NCBI GenBank assembly: GCA_011605725.1
Contig: JAAOZP010000017.1
Coordinates: 124,001 to 188,000 of the forward strand
Length of the DNA: 64,000 bases
Source: Nitrososphaerota archaeon
GTDB taxonomy: Archaea > Thermoproteota > EX4484-205 > JAAOZP01
Reading direction: 5' to 3'
Part shown: positions 27,019 to 35,239 of the stretch, in pieces
Layout: every line of letters starts with the position of its first letter
Position numbering within the stretch: position 1 is the first letter of the stretch
The notes under the pieces: model-generated
The model's input: only the letters and a program-made list of their open reading frames with translations
Database searches by the model: none
What the model was told of the DNA's origin: nothing
Made by a program: the position numbers and the translations under genes

Positions 27019-27732
27019 TTAAAGGTAGCCTCTTTCCCTCGCCTCCTCCAGTATTGCAACCGTCGAAGACGTCCCTATCCTCGCTGCACCAAGCTGTTTA
27101 AGCCTCAGCAGGTCGTCAAGCGTACGGATTCGACCTGCCGCCTTTATCTGAATCTCCGGGATACACTCCCTACGCATCAGAATAACGTCACTATCAACAG
27201 CACCTCTATACATGTATGTTCCATCGGGTTGCTTGACGAAACCGTATCCTGTAGATGTTTTAACGAACGCTACACGGTGCTTATTGCACACGTGGCACAG
27301 CTTTACCTTGCAGTCATCCGTAAGATAGTCGTTTTCAAAAATCACTTTAACTATAGCACCTTTTTCAACAGCAGTATCGTTAACCGCTTTAATCTCCCTT
27401 GAAACATAATCCCAGTCGCCGCTTAAAACCTTCCCAATGTTTACTACGAAGTCTATTTCAGTGGCACCGTCTTCACAAGCCTTCTCAGTCTCCATCACCT
27501 TTATTTCCGTATTGCTGCTACCATGGGGAAAACCAACCACGGTGCAGACAGCCACGCTCGAGCCTGAAAGCATCTCTTTCGCAAGCCTAACTGCATAAGG
27601 CTTAATGCATACTGCAGCAACATTATATTTTTTAGCCACTAGACACCCCGCCTTAAGATCCTCGTCCGTGAGAGTAGGATGGAGAAGCGAGTGGTCAATC
27701 ATCCTCGAAATGGATTCGAGCGACTTAACCAT
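27019..27732 (-). CDS. deoC: Deoxyribose-phosphate aldolase
   Basis: 237 residues from the ATG at 27732; an open TTG lies five codons upstream. DeoC signatures: MIDHSLLHPTLTDEDL, EIDFVVNIGKVLSGDWDYV, KVIFENDYLTDD, and VKTSTGYG, where the lysine forms the Schiff base. AAGRIRTLDDLL and RIGTSSTVAILEE close the barrel. It interconverts deoxyribose-5-phosphate with acetaldehyde and glyceraldehyde-3-phosphate in nucleoside catabolism. It is monocistronic. Confidence 0.95.
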   Translation of the reverse strand: MVKSLESISRMIDHSLLHPTLTDEDLKAGCLVAKKYNVAAVCIKPYAVRLAKEMLSGSSVAVCTVVGFPHGSSNTEIKVMETEKACEDGATEIDFVVNIGKVLSGDWDYVSREIKAVNDTAVEKGAIVKVIFENDYLTDDCKVKLCHVCNKHRVAFVKTSTGYGFVKQPDGTYMYRGAVDSDVILMRRECIPEIQIKAAGRIRTLDDLLRLKQLGAARIGTSSTVAILEEARERGYL

Positions 27733-27933
27733 CGGTAACTTTAACAATATTCAAGGCACAATATAAGCATATCTTAAGACAATTCAAACTTACTATTCGC
27801 TGGTTTCTAACCGTCCCTCTTCCCCAACTCTATTCATCCGCATACGTGCTGCGGCTTGAATCTGGATTGTGGAAACTCACGTAACGTGATTACCCTGCGG
27901 GAACACGGATTGCAAGCTTGAAATGCGAGCCGG

Positions 27934-27971
27934 CTTTAAATAATCATTCGTATCTGGTGTTATTGGAGGTG
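27934..27971 (+). promoter_or_regulatory. Promoter and Shine-Dalgarno of the 38-residue ORF
   Basis: CTTTAAATAA at 27934-27943 is a TATA box candidate; GGAGGTG at 27965-27971 is a strong Shine-Dalgarno sequence 8 bases before the ATG at 27980. Such a strong Shine-Dalgarno is unusual in this window. Confidence 0.55.
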
Positions 27972-27979
27972 AAGGAAAT

Positions 27980-28096
27980 ATGGTTTGGAGGAAAAGAAAC
28001 GGGGAAAAGAAGATTGACTGGGAGGAGGTTGCGAAAGATCTTCGAGCAGACATTCCCCCCAGAGACCGCCGACATGTGAGAGTCTGCTTCAAGTAG
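27980..28096 (+). CDS. Predicted 38-residue basic small protein
   Basis: The frame encodes 38 residues opening MVWRKRNGEKKIDWEEVAKD and ending RDRRHVRVCFK. It has a TATA box, a consensus Shine-Dalgarno and an ATG at correct spacings, which is better initiation evidence than most large genes here have. It is highly charged, with no membrane segment and a single cysteine near the end. I recognise no family. It sits alone in the gap between deoC and the second FtsX permease gene. The longer opposite-strand frame (27877-28092) has no comparable signals. Confidence 0.55.
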   Translation: MVWRKRNGEKKIDWEEVAKDLRADIPPRDRRHVRVCFK

Positions 28097-28187
28097 ACCC
28101 AACTCTAATTCATGGTTCACTTTTTCTTATTTTAAAAATCTCCTTACTTGCATGTCTTGAAAACAAGTCTACTTTAAAAATCCTCTT

Positions 28188-28199
28188 AAAACTTATAAG
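28188..28199 (+). promoter_or_regulatory. TATA box of the orphan permease gene
   Basis: AAAACTTATAAG centred about 28 bases before the ATG at 28223 implies a leaderless or nearly leaderless message. Confidence 0.55.
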
Positions 28200-28222
28200 A
28201 GTGTCGGGAGACTACGCTCTAG

Positions 28223-31200
28223 ATGTTTAAACATGGACTATTGATGATTTTTTCCACCCTCTTACTCGTAACGATGACGACAGTTTGTGAGAAACCCCTC
28301 TCAGCGCAAGTTAGCTACGTTAACTACACCATTGTTTTAAACGTCGAAGTATTGTTCGACCAGCCTCCGCAAAAAACCGTTAATTTCACCATGTGGCTTG
28401 GGCAATACGGTTTTTCATGGAGCATGAATCAAACAGGCAGCTTAACTCAGAAGCGTGAAATAAGTTTAGATGCATACATAGCGCAGAATCAGCGTCTACT
28501 TCTTCCCTACAGCATCTTGTTACATACTGATTCGTGTCTCCAGCTAAACAGGCTGGCAGTTATGACTGACTACTATGGCACTGTTCAGAGCTGGAGCGTA
28601 AGGCTTCTTGACAGGAACTATACTTACTATATTGACCAGCTTAGGTGGAGCAGCACATACCGATTTGAATCCAGCGTAGATTCTATACTGGATTACCGTG
28701 TAAACAACACGGGTAGAATAATCAACATCCGCTTTACACTGAGGGCAAGCTTAGCCAAGCTTTACAAGCTTGACCTAACACCTTTTCAAAGGCTTGACAC
28801 TAGACTCCTGTTCGAAGAGCCCACGGGGACTCACATAGGTTTTTTCGAGAATGGAAGCCGCTTTCTAATAGTACGCATTAATGCAGATAACTTGAAGCTT
28901 TCGGGCAGATATTTGCTTGAGCTCCACACACTTGAATCAAGCCCGATACGGATCGTATTCCCGTTCCAAATGAACTTGAACTTGAACAGGGAAACCCTTA
29001 AAATCGGGCCAGTAATTTTCAGAGCGCTTTTCAACTCGACTGATAACCTGATTAGAGCTTCAGATGAGTTTCTGAGTGAAACGAGGATTTACGCTCCAGA
29101 CATATCTTCAAAGCTTCAACAGGCAAGATCATACTTAAACGATGTTAGACAAGTAAACCTGGAGGGACTTACGAATATTTTTCCACTTGAGGGAGCTATT
29201 AATCTGGTTTGCGAAGCCAGCAGCAGCATCGGTATGCTAGTCTTATCATCGGGGATGCTGATCGTCCCGATCGTGCTGACTATAATTCTAATAGCGGGTG
29301 CAGTTGTCTCGCACCTAATATTCAACGGAAGCAGGAAATTGACGATTATTCTCTTCATGCTCTTCTCATTGATAGCTTTCGGACTTCACCCAGGTTTAAG
29401 ACTAATACTCTTCTCAACAAAGCCGAAAGCATTGATAGACCTTTGGTCCGTTTCAAACCTCACGTATGGAATACCATTCCAACTTCTTCCACTCGCATCA
29501 ATCACCATAAGCATTATACTTTTGCTTTTGACGGCGCGACTAATGCTCAGGTATTCGGGAACAGCCACGATCCATAGCCTGGCTGCATCAACCGCGGTTA
29601 GAATGCTTAAAAGCAGGAGGCTTAGAGGCGCCCTAGTAATACTTACCGTTTCAACAATAGCGATGGCAACTGTCCCAGCCATAACTCTGAAAACGGTCGT
29701 GCCACTCGTAACCTCGTTTCAAGAAGCCCGGGACGGGGAAGGAAAGATTTTTTTCTCAAAAACTTGGCTGGCGAGAGTAGTGGAATCAACTCCTGCAGGC
29801 ACTTTTGAGGAAAAGTATAACGGGCTGTTTTTAATGAGTCTTGAGGAGGCTGCTTTCTACGCGGGGAAACTTGGGATGTTGGAATACACGCCGATATGCA
29901 TAGCTTTCTGCAAACTCGGGCCTTTGCAAACAGGATCTTCCTCAAGCAGGTTAAACCTTACCGGGCCGGGTGGAATAAACATCACTATTCCAGTGGAGTC
30001 GGACAACCAAGAGCTAGGAGGCTTAATAATATTTGTGAACCTCACCTTCATGAGAAATCATCTGGGATTAAACTTTTCAGGAGATTTTAAAAACGGCATT
30101 CTAGTTGACAAGGAGTATTTGAAGAAACAGTTTTTCCCAAGCCAGTTAAACGTGATGGGTTTAAATCTGAATGTCACAGGAGTATTCGACAAATCTACTC
30201 TAAAAATGCCGGATGGAGAAGGATTGGAGAACTATCTTAGAGGCAGACCACTCTTCGTAGGGACCATTAGCTGGGATGCTGTGCAAACGCCGATTAAATT
30301 GTCAAACGATAATTTTTTAACTGAGGGCAACAGGATGCTCATCATATCAAGCCCGGTGATTGGGCTGGTTGATATTGGGACTGTGAAGAACCTTCCCGTT
30401 TTTAAAAGAGTCGTAGCCTTTATAGGAACCTATCCTGATGCCAGGCTTTTTGAAATAGAGAACTATTTGAAGACTCTAGTCTCGTCTCATAAGATTTGGC
30501 TCAGCCGTGCCATAACCACTGGCGGATCAGGAATCTCTATTGACTTTGTCTCCTCTTACTCGGCAATCATTAGTAAAGGCTCGCAGCTTGAAACCATTCA
30601 GCTCGGAACCCCGCTTGTAATGGCTCTAGGCAGTTGGGAATCCATTCTCATGATGATACTCATAGGCTCCCTCATCATTCTAAACGCGATGTTAAATTCA
30701 ATATACGAACGGAGAAAGGAATCAGTAATAATGTCCAGCCTAGGGGCATCCCCAAGCTTCATAACCTATCTGTTTTTAACGGAAGGATTGATAATAGGGG
30801 TAATGGGAGGCTGCTTGGGATATGTTGCCGGCTATGTCTGGGCATATTCAATAGGTGCTAGCAGTCCTGAAATATTTACTGAGCTGTATAGTCTAACCCC
30901 CCTGCTGCTGGTTTTCGTAATTGCAATCCTGGTTACGGGCATTGGTTCAGCCTTTCCTGCGAAGGAGGCAATTCTCAAAATAGTCCCGAGTAAAATCATG
31001 CTTGTCAGGGGGGAAATCGCCATCAAAACCGAGAGGGATGGTTCTAAAAGAGCATCTACACCTATCCGGCTAAAAAGGGATCATTTGGAACAATTCTCCT
31101 CACACGTAATAAACATGGCGCAGTCCCATTCCTACTCTCTCTACGGTATTATAATCCACTCCTATGAGAAGGAGGAGGACGGAGTGAGGCTGAAACTAAG

Positions 31201-31441
31201 CTATAGGGCGATTTCCGGCCTTTCTGAAAGGACAGCGGATTACGACGTGGAGATTAAGTATGTTCCTGACAGAAGCTTCTACAATGTTGAGTTGATTGTT
31301 AAGAATATCGAGAGAAGCTCGTATGCATATGTAGAGTATAAAGCGTTAATGAAGTCGATGCTTTATGAGCTGCGTGACGAGCTTTTGAAGATTACTGTTT
31401 CAGAGCAGTGGACATCCGGCAAAAAGGAGAATACGTTGTAA
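28223..31441 (+). CDS. Large FtsX/MacB-type permease with extracellular domain, no ATPase partner
   Basis: 1072 residues. Signal peptide about 1-30, an Asn-rich beta-type ectodomain to about 330, TM segments near 340-365, 373-390 and 428-445, an FtsX core starting ALVILTVSTIAMATVPAI near 470, a second ectodomain, three TM segments about 810-920 (VIMSSLGASPSFITYLFLTEGL is the typical FtsX cytoplasmic-loop motif), and a cytoplasmic C-terminal domain. GSRK followed by IAFGLHP and the C-terminal domain match the corresponding parts of the 11869-16422 protein, so the two are paralogues with different ectodomains. No ABC ATPase gene is adjacent. Role unknown. Confidence 0.8.
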   Translation: MFKHGLLMIFSTLLLVTMTTVCEKPLSAQVSYVNYTIVLNVEVLFDQPPQKTVNFTMWLGQYGFSWSMNQTGSLTQKREISLDAYIAQNQRLLLPYSILLHTDSCLQLNRLAVMTDYYGTVQSWSVRLLDRNYTYYIDQLRWSSTYRFESSVDSILDYRVNNTGRIINIRFTLRASLAKLYKLDLTPFQRLDTRLLFEEPTGTHIGFFENGSRFLIVRINADNLKLSGRYLLELHTLESSPIRIVFPFQMNLNLNRETLKIGPVIFRALFNSTDNLIRASDEFLSETRIYAPDISSKLQQARSYLNDVRQVNLEGLTNIFPLEGAINLVCEASSSIGMLVLSSGMLIVPIVLTIILIAGAVVSHLIFNGSRKLTIILFMLFSLIAFGLHPGLRLILFSTKPKALIDLWSVSNLTYGIPFQLLPLASITISIILLLLTARLMLRYSGTATIHSLAASTAVRMLKSRRLRGALVILTVSTIAMATVPAITLKTVVPLVTSFQEARDGEGKIFFSKTWLARVVESTPAGTFEEKYNGLFLMSLEEAAFYAGKLGMLEYTPICIAFCKLGPLQTGSSSSRLNLTGPGGINITIPVESDNQELGGLIIFVNLTFMRNHLGLNFSGDFKNGILVDKEYLKKQFFPSQLNVMGLNLNVTGVFDKSTLKMPDGEGLENYLRGRPLFVGTISWDAVQTPIKLSNDNFLTEGNRMLIISSPVIGLVDIGTVKNLPVFKRVVAFIGTYPDARLFEIENYLKTLVSSHKIWLSRAITTGGSGISIDFVSSYSAIISKGSQLETIQLGTPLVMALGSWESILMMILIGSLIILNAMLNSIYERRKESVIMSSLGASPSFITYLFLTEGLIIGVMGGCLGYVAGYVWAYSIGASSPEIFTELYSLTPLLLVFVIAILVTGIGSAFPAKEAILKIVPSKIMLVRGEIAIKTERDGSKRASTPIRLKRDHLEQFSSHVINMAQSHSYSLYGIIIHSYEKEEDGVRLKLSYRAISGLSERTADYDVEIKYVPDRSFYNVELIVKNIERSSYAYVEYKALMKSMLYELRDELLKITVSEQWTSGKKENTL

Positions 31442-31474
31442 AAATTTTTAAGCTGAACCTTCTACAGACTACTG

Positions 31475-31813
31475 ATGACCATAACCTGGTATCCCATTGT
31501 TTTTCCAGATCGTTGCGACGGTTGCAGAGAATTAGATAGGCCGAAATGCATAGAATTCTGCCCCCATGATGTTTTCGCATTAGCAGGTAATAAAGCGGTG
31601 GTTGCAAACCCGCAGAACTGCGTCGAGGGCTGCATAGCCTGCATGCCGCTTTGCCCCAAGAAGGCAATAGAGTTCCCGAGGCATCAGGGGTTTAGAAGAG
31701 CTGAAGGATCCTGGTCAAAGGGTTTGAAGAAAGTGGTGTGCAAGAAATGCGGCAGGAGCTTCTGGACTAATGAGGACAGGGAGCTCTGCTGGGAATGTAG
31801 CAGCCTAAAGTAG
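31475..31813 (+). CDS. Ferredoxin with two 4Fe-4S motifs fused to a zinc-ribbon-like tail
   Basis: 112 residues. First cluster motif Cys14, 17, 25, 29 (CDGCRELDRPKCIEFCP, with an expanded 7-residue gap); second Cys49, 53, 56, 60 (CVEGCIACMPLCP, also one residue longer than usual). After a linker, CKKCGRSFW (Cys89, 92) and CWECSSLK (Cys105, 108) form a probable zinc ribbon or rubredoxin-like site. AAAATTTTTAAGC 26 bases upstream supports a leaderless ATG at 31475. A small electron carrier, partner unknown; the zinc-ribbon end could mediate binding to protein or nucleic acid. Confidence 0.85.
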   Translation: MTITWYPIVFPDRCDGCRELDRPKCIEFCPHDVFALAGNKAVVANPQNCVEGCIACMPLCPKKAIEFPRHQGFRRAEGSWSKGLKKVVCKKCGRSFWTNEDRELCWECSSLK

Positions 31814-31977
31814 TGTCCACGTGTTAAACGGAAAAACCGGATTTCGTGCGCTAAAAGGGATTTCATTTTTCAAAGATAAAACTTATAAACAGAGAATATT
31901 ACTGCCTCCCGTAGGATCGTTTAACTGGTGGTCAATGGGAGTTGTTGTTTGAAATTCAGGAGCGCTCGAACAGCAAA

Positions 31978-32916
31978 CTATTTCGTAGAAAGTAAGACGG
32001 CTCCGCTTGGCTCGAACTCCCATTTCTTCAAGTATCCCGAGGACTCGGCTATTTTTTCAGAGAAGGAAACTATGTCGCTCATCCACGGCATCGCTTCCTT
32101 CGGAAGCCTCGACTGGCTTTCCCCAACCCACTCGTAAGCCTTAACTTCAACGTAATCAGGGCTAGCGATATTTATTAGCCTAGCATAACCCTCCGCATCG
32201 CTATCGTTAACACCCTTAACCATTGTTATTCTGAGCACACGCTTAACACCATTTAGGCTGGGCAACAACTCTAGCGACCTTAACAGTCTCTGCCAAGCAT
32301 CCTTAACCAAGGGTCTCGCAACCATTTTGAAAATCGTCTCGTTAGGGGCTTGAATACTGATGTAAAGCTGGTTTGGAAGAGGGTTGAGGATTTCTAAAAC
32401 CTCGGGCATGCTGCCGTTAGTTACAAGGTATGTCACCATGCTTCTCTTGCGAGCCTCGCCTATCAGATCACCCAGCCTAGGGTACAGGGTTGGCTCACCA
32501 GTGAGACTAAAGGTCACCATGGATGGTTTTAGAGCCTCTTCGAAAACCTTGGGATCAACCATCTGATTTGCCTTATAGCCTATTAGGAGGAGCCTCCTCA
32601 TCCTAATGGCTTCCTCAATAATGTAAGCGGGATCGTCTAACTCAGAAACTTGAGCGGGATACTCTTGCCAAACATACCCGGGCCTGTCTCCAGAGTGGAT
32701 TCTCCAGCAGTAGGTGCACCTGTAGTTACAACCTAGGAAGGGAGTCATCTGCATGCACCTGTGGCTCTGAACATTCTTATACCAGAGCTCCTTGTAGCAA
32801 CTCCGCCCCCGGGTTAATCTCTGTCTAGTCCAGTAGCAAACCTTAACGGCGGAGTGTCTACCGACTACCCTGTACTGTTGCTTCTCAAGCAGGCTCTTAA
32901 CGTTTAACGGGAGCAT
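31978..32916 (-). CDS. taw1: tRNA 4-demethylwyosine synthase (Taw1)
   Basis: 312 residues from ATG 32916; the frame is open upstream to a GTG at 32988, but the known N-terminal pattern (EKQQYRVVGRHSAVKVCYWT) lies just after the ATG. The radical SAM motif is LGCNYRCTYCWR, preceded by the extra cysteines of the second cluster (VCYW, SCYKELWY, HRCMQM). SLTGEPTLYPRL and ISIQAPNETIF are Taw1 motifs. It builds the tricyclic base at G37 of tRNA-Phe from pyruvate. Convergent with the ferredoxin gene, with about 160 bases between. Confidence 0.93.
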   Translation of the reverse strand: MLPLNVKSLLEKQQYRVVGRHSAVKVCYWTRQRLTRGRSCYKELWYKNVQSHRCMQMTPFLGCNYRCTYCWRIHSGDRPGYVWQEYPAQVSELDDPAYIIEEAIRMRRLLLIGYKANQMVDPKVFEEALKPSMVTFSLTGEPTLYPRLGDLIGEARKRSMVTYLVTNGSMPEVLEILNPLPNQLYISIQAPNETIFKMVARPLVKDAWQRLLRSLELLPSLNGVKRVLRITMVKGVNDSDAEGYARLINIASPDYVEVKAYEWVGESQSRLPKEAMPWMSDIVSFSEKIAESSGYLKKWEFEPSGAVLLSTK

Positions 32917-32988
32917 TAGTACTCGGATTAGTAGCTCGGATGGTGATTTAAGAATTTGGGATCCTCGAAACAGCCTCCCTCGGCGCAC

Positions 32989-33467
32989 GTGCTCGTGCTA
33001 AATACTCGCTTACCAGCAGGTAAACACTCGTTTACTCCAGGTAGGCATTTGCTTCCCATGTGTATTTGAACGGCTTAAGCTTCGAGAAAGGGATTGCTTA
33101 GCCAAGCCAGGCCCCGTTGAGAACTCGCTTGCTCGGCGAGTGCCAAGGCCCTCAGGTATGGTTATCGTCACCGTAGTTGACTTAGTGTGCTGTGCGTCCT
33201 GGGTTTATCAGCCTTGATGTGAAGGTCGCCCGTCCCGCCATACCAAGCCCTTTTATTCGGGAAGTAGGTAGCGTGTGCTAGGAGTGTTTAGCAAGACTAA
33301 GAGCATGTTGCCTAACATTACGACTACTTTTCCAACTGGCTTCTAAATCCTAAAAACACGGGGTTTCTTAGAATACATCCAATAAAAAGGATCTAAACGA
33401 TTTTCACATGATGGCAGTGGCTTGATAGCTATTTTAAACAGGTTGCGTTGAAGGTATTTAGCGGTAA
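32989..33467. other. Gene-poor stretch with inverted repeats, possible structured RNA
   Basis: About 480 bases between taw1 and vapB with no convincing ORF. It holds GTAAAC/GTTTAC around a 4-base loop (33020-33035), CTCGC/GCGAG around a 7-base loop (33124-33140), and GGTATGG/CCATACC (33155-33161 and 33238-33244) closing an arm of about 90 bases. ACTCGCTT occurs twice (33004 and 33123). I looked for SRP RNA and RNase P RNA motifs and did not find them. A short minus-strand frame (GDLHIKADKPRTHSTLSQLR near 33190-33230) could equally be a gene remnant. Confidence 0.3.
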
Positions 33468-33499
33468 AATTTAAATGCACGTATGTGTATGCATATTTC

Positions 33500-33730
33500 A
33501 TGGGTCACAAGACCATCACTATCTCAGACGAAGCGTACAAAGCATTATCCCGTCTTAAACGTGGCAAGGAATCGTTCACAGACGTGATACTGAAACTGGC
33601 CAGGGGGAGAGTGGAGGGCACCCTTTTAGACTACGTGAGGTCGCTTGAGCAGGATGAGGAGTTTGCAGAGATAATGGAAGACGTGGTAAGGGAGAGAAGG
33701 AGAATCAGATTGAGAACGCCCAGAGTGTAG
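33500..33730 (+). CDS. vapB: VapB-type antitoxin
   Basis: 76 residues from ATG 33500. KTITISDEAYKALSRLKRGKESFTDVILKL is the ribbon-helix-helix-like DNA-binding part of archaeal VapB (DUF217) antitoxins; the acidic-then-basic tail would wrap the toxin. AATTTAAATG at 33468-33477 is correctly placed for a leaderless ATG, so the open GTG at 33485 is not needed. It precedes vapC by 10 bases. Autorepression by the VapBC complex is usual for the family. Confidence 0.88.
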   Translation: MGHKTITISDEAYKALSRLKRGKESFTDVILKLARGRVEGTLLDYVRSLEQDEEFAEIMEDVVRERRRIRLRTPRV

Positions 33731-33740
33731 GTGTACCCAA

Positions 33741-34136
33741 ATGGTTTGCTTAGATACGAGTTTCATAATTGCCCTTATAAGACGTGACCAAAAAGCGGAG
33801 AGGAAGCTGGAGGAGTATGTGAGCAGTGGGGCAAGGCTTTCGACGACGCCTATAACAGCGTGTGAACTGTTTAAAGGGGCCTATAGGTCGAAGAAGAGAG
33901 ATGCCGAGGTTAGGAAAGTCAGGGAGATACTGAAACGCCTAGACATGTTGGATTTCTCTATAGATTCCTGCGAAAGGTATGGTAAGCTTGTGAATGATCT
34001 TGAATCTGCAGGAACGCCGATCGGCGATCTGGACGCCATCATAGCGAGCCTAGCCCTAACTCATAACGAGCCCGTAGTAACAGCTGATAAGGACCACTTT
34101 GAAAGGGTTTCAGGCCTCATAGTTGAATCATGGTGA
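33741..34136 (+). CDS. vapC: VapC-type PIN-domain toxin ribonuclease
   Basis: 131 residues, complete PIN domain with the four acidic residues Asp5 (CLDTSFII), Glu42 (TACELFKG), Asp96/Asp98 (IGDLDAIIA) and Asp116 (VVTADKDHF). It should cleave RNA in a magnesium-dependent way and be neutralised by the adjacent VapB. Intact motifs argue for an active module. Confidence 0.92.
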   Translation: MVCLDTSFIIALIRRDQKAERKLEEYVSSGARLSTTPITACELFKGAYRSKKRDAEVRKVREILKRLDMLDFSIDSCERYGKLVNDLESAGTPIGDLDAIIASLALTHNEPVVTADKDHFERVSGLIVESW

Positions 34137-34150
34137 ATTCAGCTCGAGCC

Positions 34151-34783
34151 TCATGAGCCTAGTATTATTGAAACCGCTTCGTCTAGGCTCTTCACTGTGA
34201 AATCCGCGTTCTCGCAGCGGGTACCCCTCCTCGAAACAAGTATGAATCGCATTCCCGCGCTCTTAGCCGACTCGCAGTCGAAACAAGTATCTCCAACCGC
34301 GAAACACTCCTGAGGCTTAACCTTCAAGAGTTCAGCCGCCTTCAGGAAAACGTCTGGCGCCGGTTTTCTTCTGACAACAATATCTGAGCCTACGAGCACG
34401 TCGAACATTTTTAAAACTCCCAGGAGAGAAAGGTACTTCTTGAGCCTCCTCGTGGTCTGGGAGCTTGCAACCGCCGTTTTAACACCTCTCTCCCTAAGTA
34501 TTTTCAAAGATGGTTCCACATCTTCAAAAAGCCTTATTTTACCAATATATTCAGCGTCATATATCTCGTCTTTAAGCCTCCTTAGCTCTTCAGCCTTAGC
34601 CTCGTCTCCTCCAGTGATTTTAAGAGAGATCTCCGGCCCGGCGAGCCCAACATACTCCTCAACATCCTTAGGGTCAATCCGTATCCCCATAAGGCTAGCC
34701 GCCCTAGCCCATGCTTCAGAAAGCAAGCCGACCGTATTAACGATTGTCCCGTCAAAATCAAGTACTACTGCTTTAATCGTCAA
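34151..34783 (-). CDS. HAD-superfamily phosphatase (phosphoglycolate phosphatase-like)
   Basis: 210 residues. Motif I VVLDFDGTIVNT (nucleophile Asp9, acid Asp11), helical cap of the phosphoglycolate phosphatase type, motif II VASSQTTRRLK, motif III lysine in VRRKPAPDVF, and motif IV FAVGDTCFDCESAKSAG. The TTG start at 34783 sits about 26 bases from a minus-strand TTTTTAAAAATGG box. Substrate not predictable. Convergent with vapC, with a 14-base gap. Confidence 0.88.
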   Translation of the reverse strand: MTIKAVVLDFDGTIVNTVGLLSEAWARAASLMGIRIDPKDVEEYVGLAGPEISLKITGGDEAKAEELRRLKDEIYDAEYIGKIRLFEDVEPSLKILRERGVKTAVASSQTTRRLKKYLSLLGVLKMFDVLVGSDIVVRRKPAPDVFLKAAELLKVKPQECFAVGDTCFDCESAKSAGMRFILVSRRGTRCENADFTVKSLDEAVSIILGS

Positions 34784-34913
34784 AGCCTCATAGATACGTT
34801 AAACCATTTTTAAAAACTTTACTTTCATCTCATCAAATACTAAAAGCTATTTTTTATCTCTATGTTTATATAAGATCAAGCGCGTGCTCAGCACGAGGGG
34901 GCTGATAAGTGTC

Positions 34914-35230
34914 TTACGCCATCCCTCCATGACTTTTTCCCCTATCTAACTCTTCAGGGTATCTGAACTCCTTTTCCTTAACCATTATCTTCAATCTCTT
35001 TACGTAATGGTGATCAGTTCCTTTAAACCTTATAGAACCTTGATAAAGAGAATAGGGAGGCTCAAAAACCATCATAACCATGTAGTAGTCAAAAGTACTG
35101 TTTCAGTCGTCAGGATTGCGTAGGCAGTGTTGGGAATGGTTTTAAACTTTCCATTATCCATAGCGCATACTTGGGCTAGACTATATTTTGTGCGAAGAAT
35201 GGATTATGAACCGGGGGCCTCTATGGAAGC
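34914..35230 (-). pseudogene. Possible frameshifted gene remnant
   Basis: On the minus strand an ATG frame at 35081-34914 encodes 55 residues including PPYSLYQGSIRFKGTDHHYV and VKEKEFRYPEELDRGK, with protein-like composition. Immediately upstream the reading continues in another frame (YSLAQVCAMDNGKFKTIP, then NTAYAILTTETVL) and meets the first frame near 35095 through an apparent frameshift. Together they read like one decayed protein, which I do not recognise. The remaining 34800-34913 shows nothing. It could also be two chance frames. Confidence 0.3.
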
Positions 35231-35239
35231 TAAGGAATG

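Noticed and set aside
27877..27889. 13-base palindrome TCACGT-A-ACGTGA
   Set aside because: Too far upstream of the TATA box for the 38-residue ORF to assign a role; short palindromes of this size occur by chance.
27877..28092. 71-codon minus-strand frame over the 38-residue ORF
   Set aside because: The plus-strand ORF has a TATA box and Shine-Dalgarno; the minus frame has neither.
31928..32137. Plus-strand 69-codon frame after the orphan TATA box
   Set aside because: Antisense to the end of taw1 and lacks protein-like conservation features.
33001..33300. SRP RNA or RNase P RNA
   Set aside because: Neither the conserved SRP helix-8 motif nor the RNase P core motifs could be found, and the stretch is not GC-rich as such RNAs are in thermophiles.
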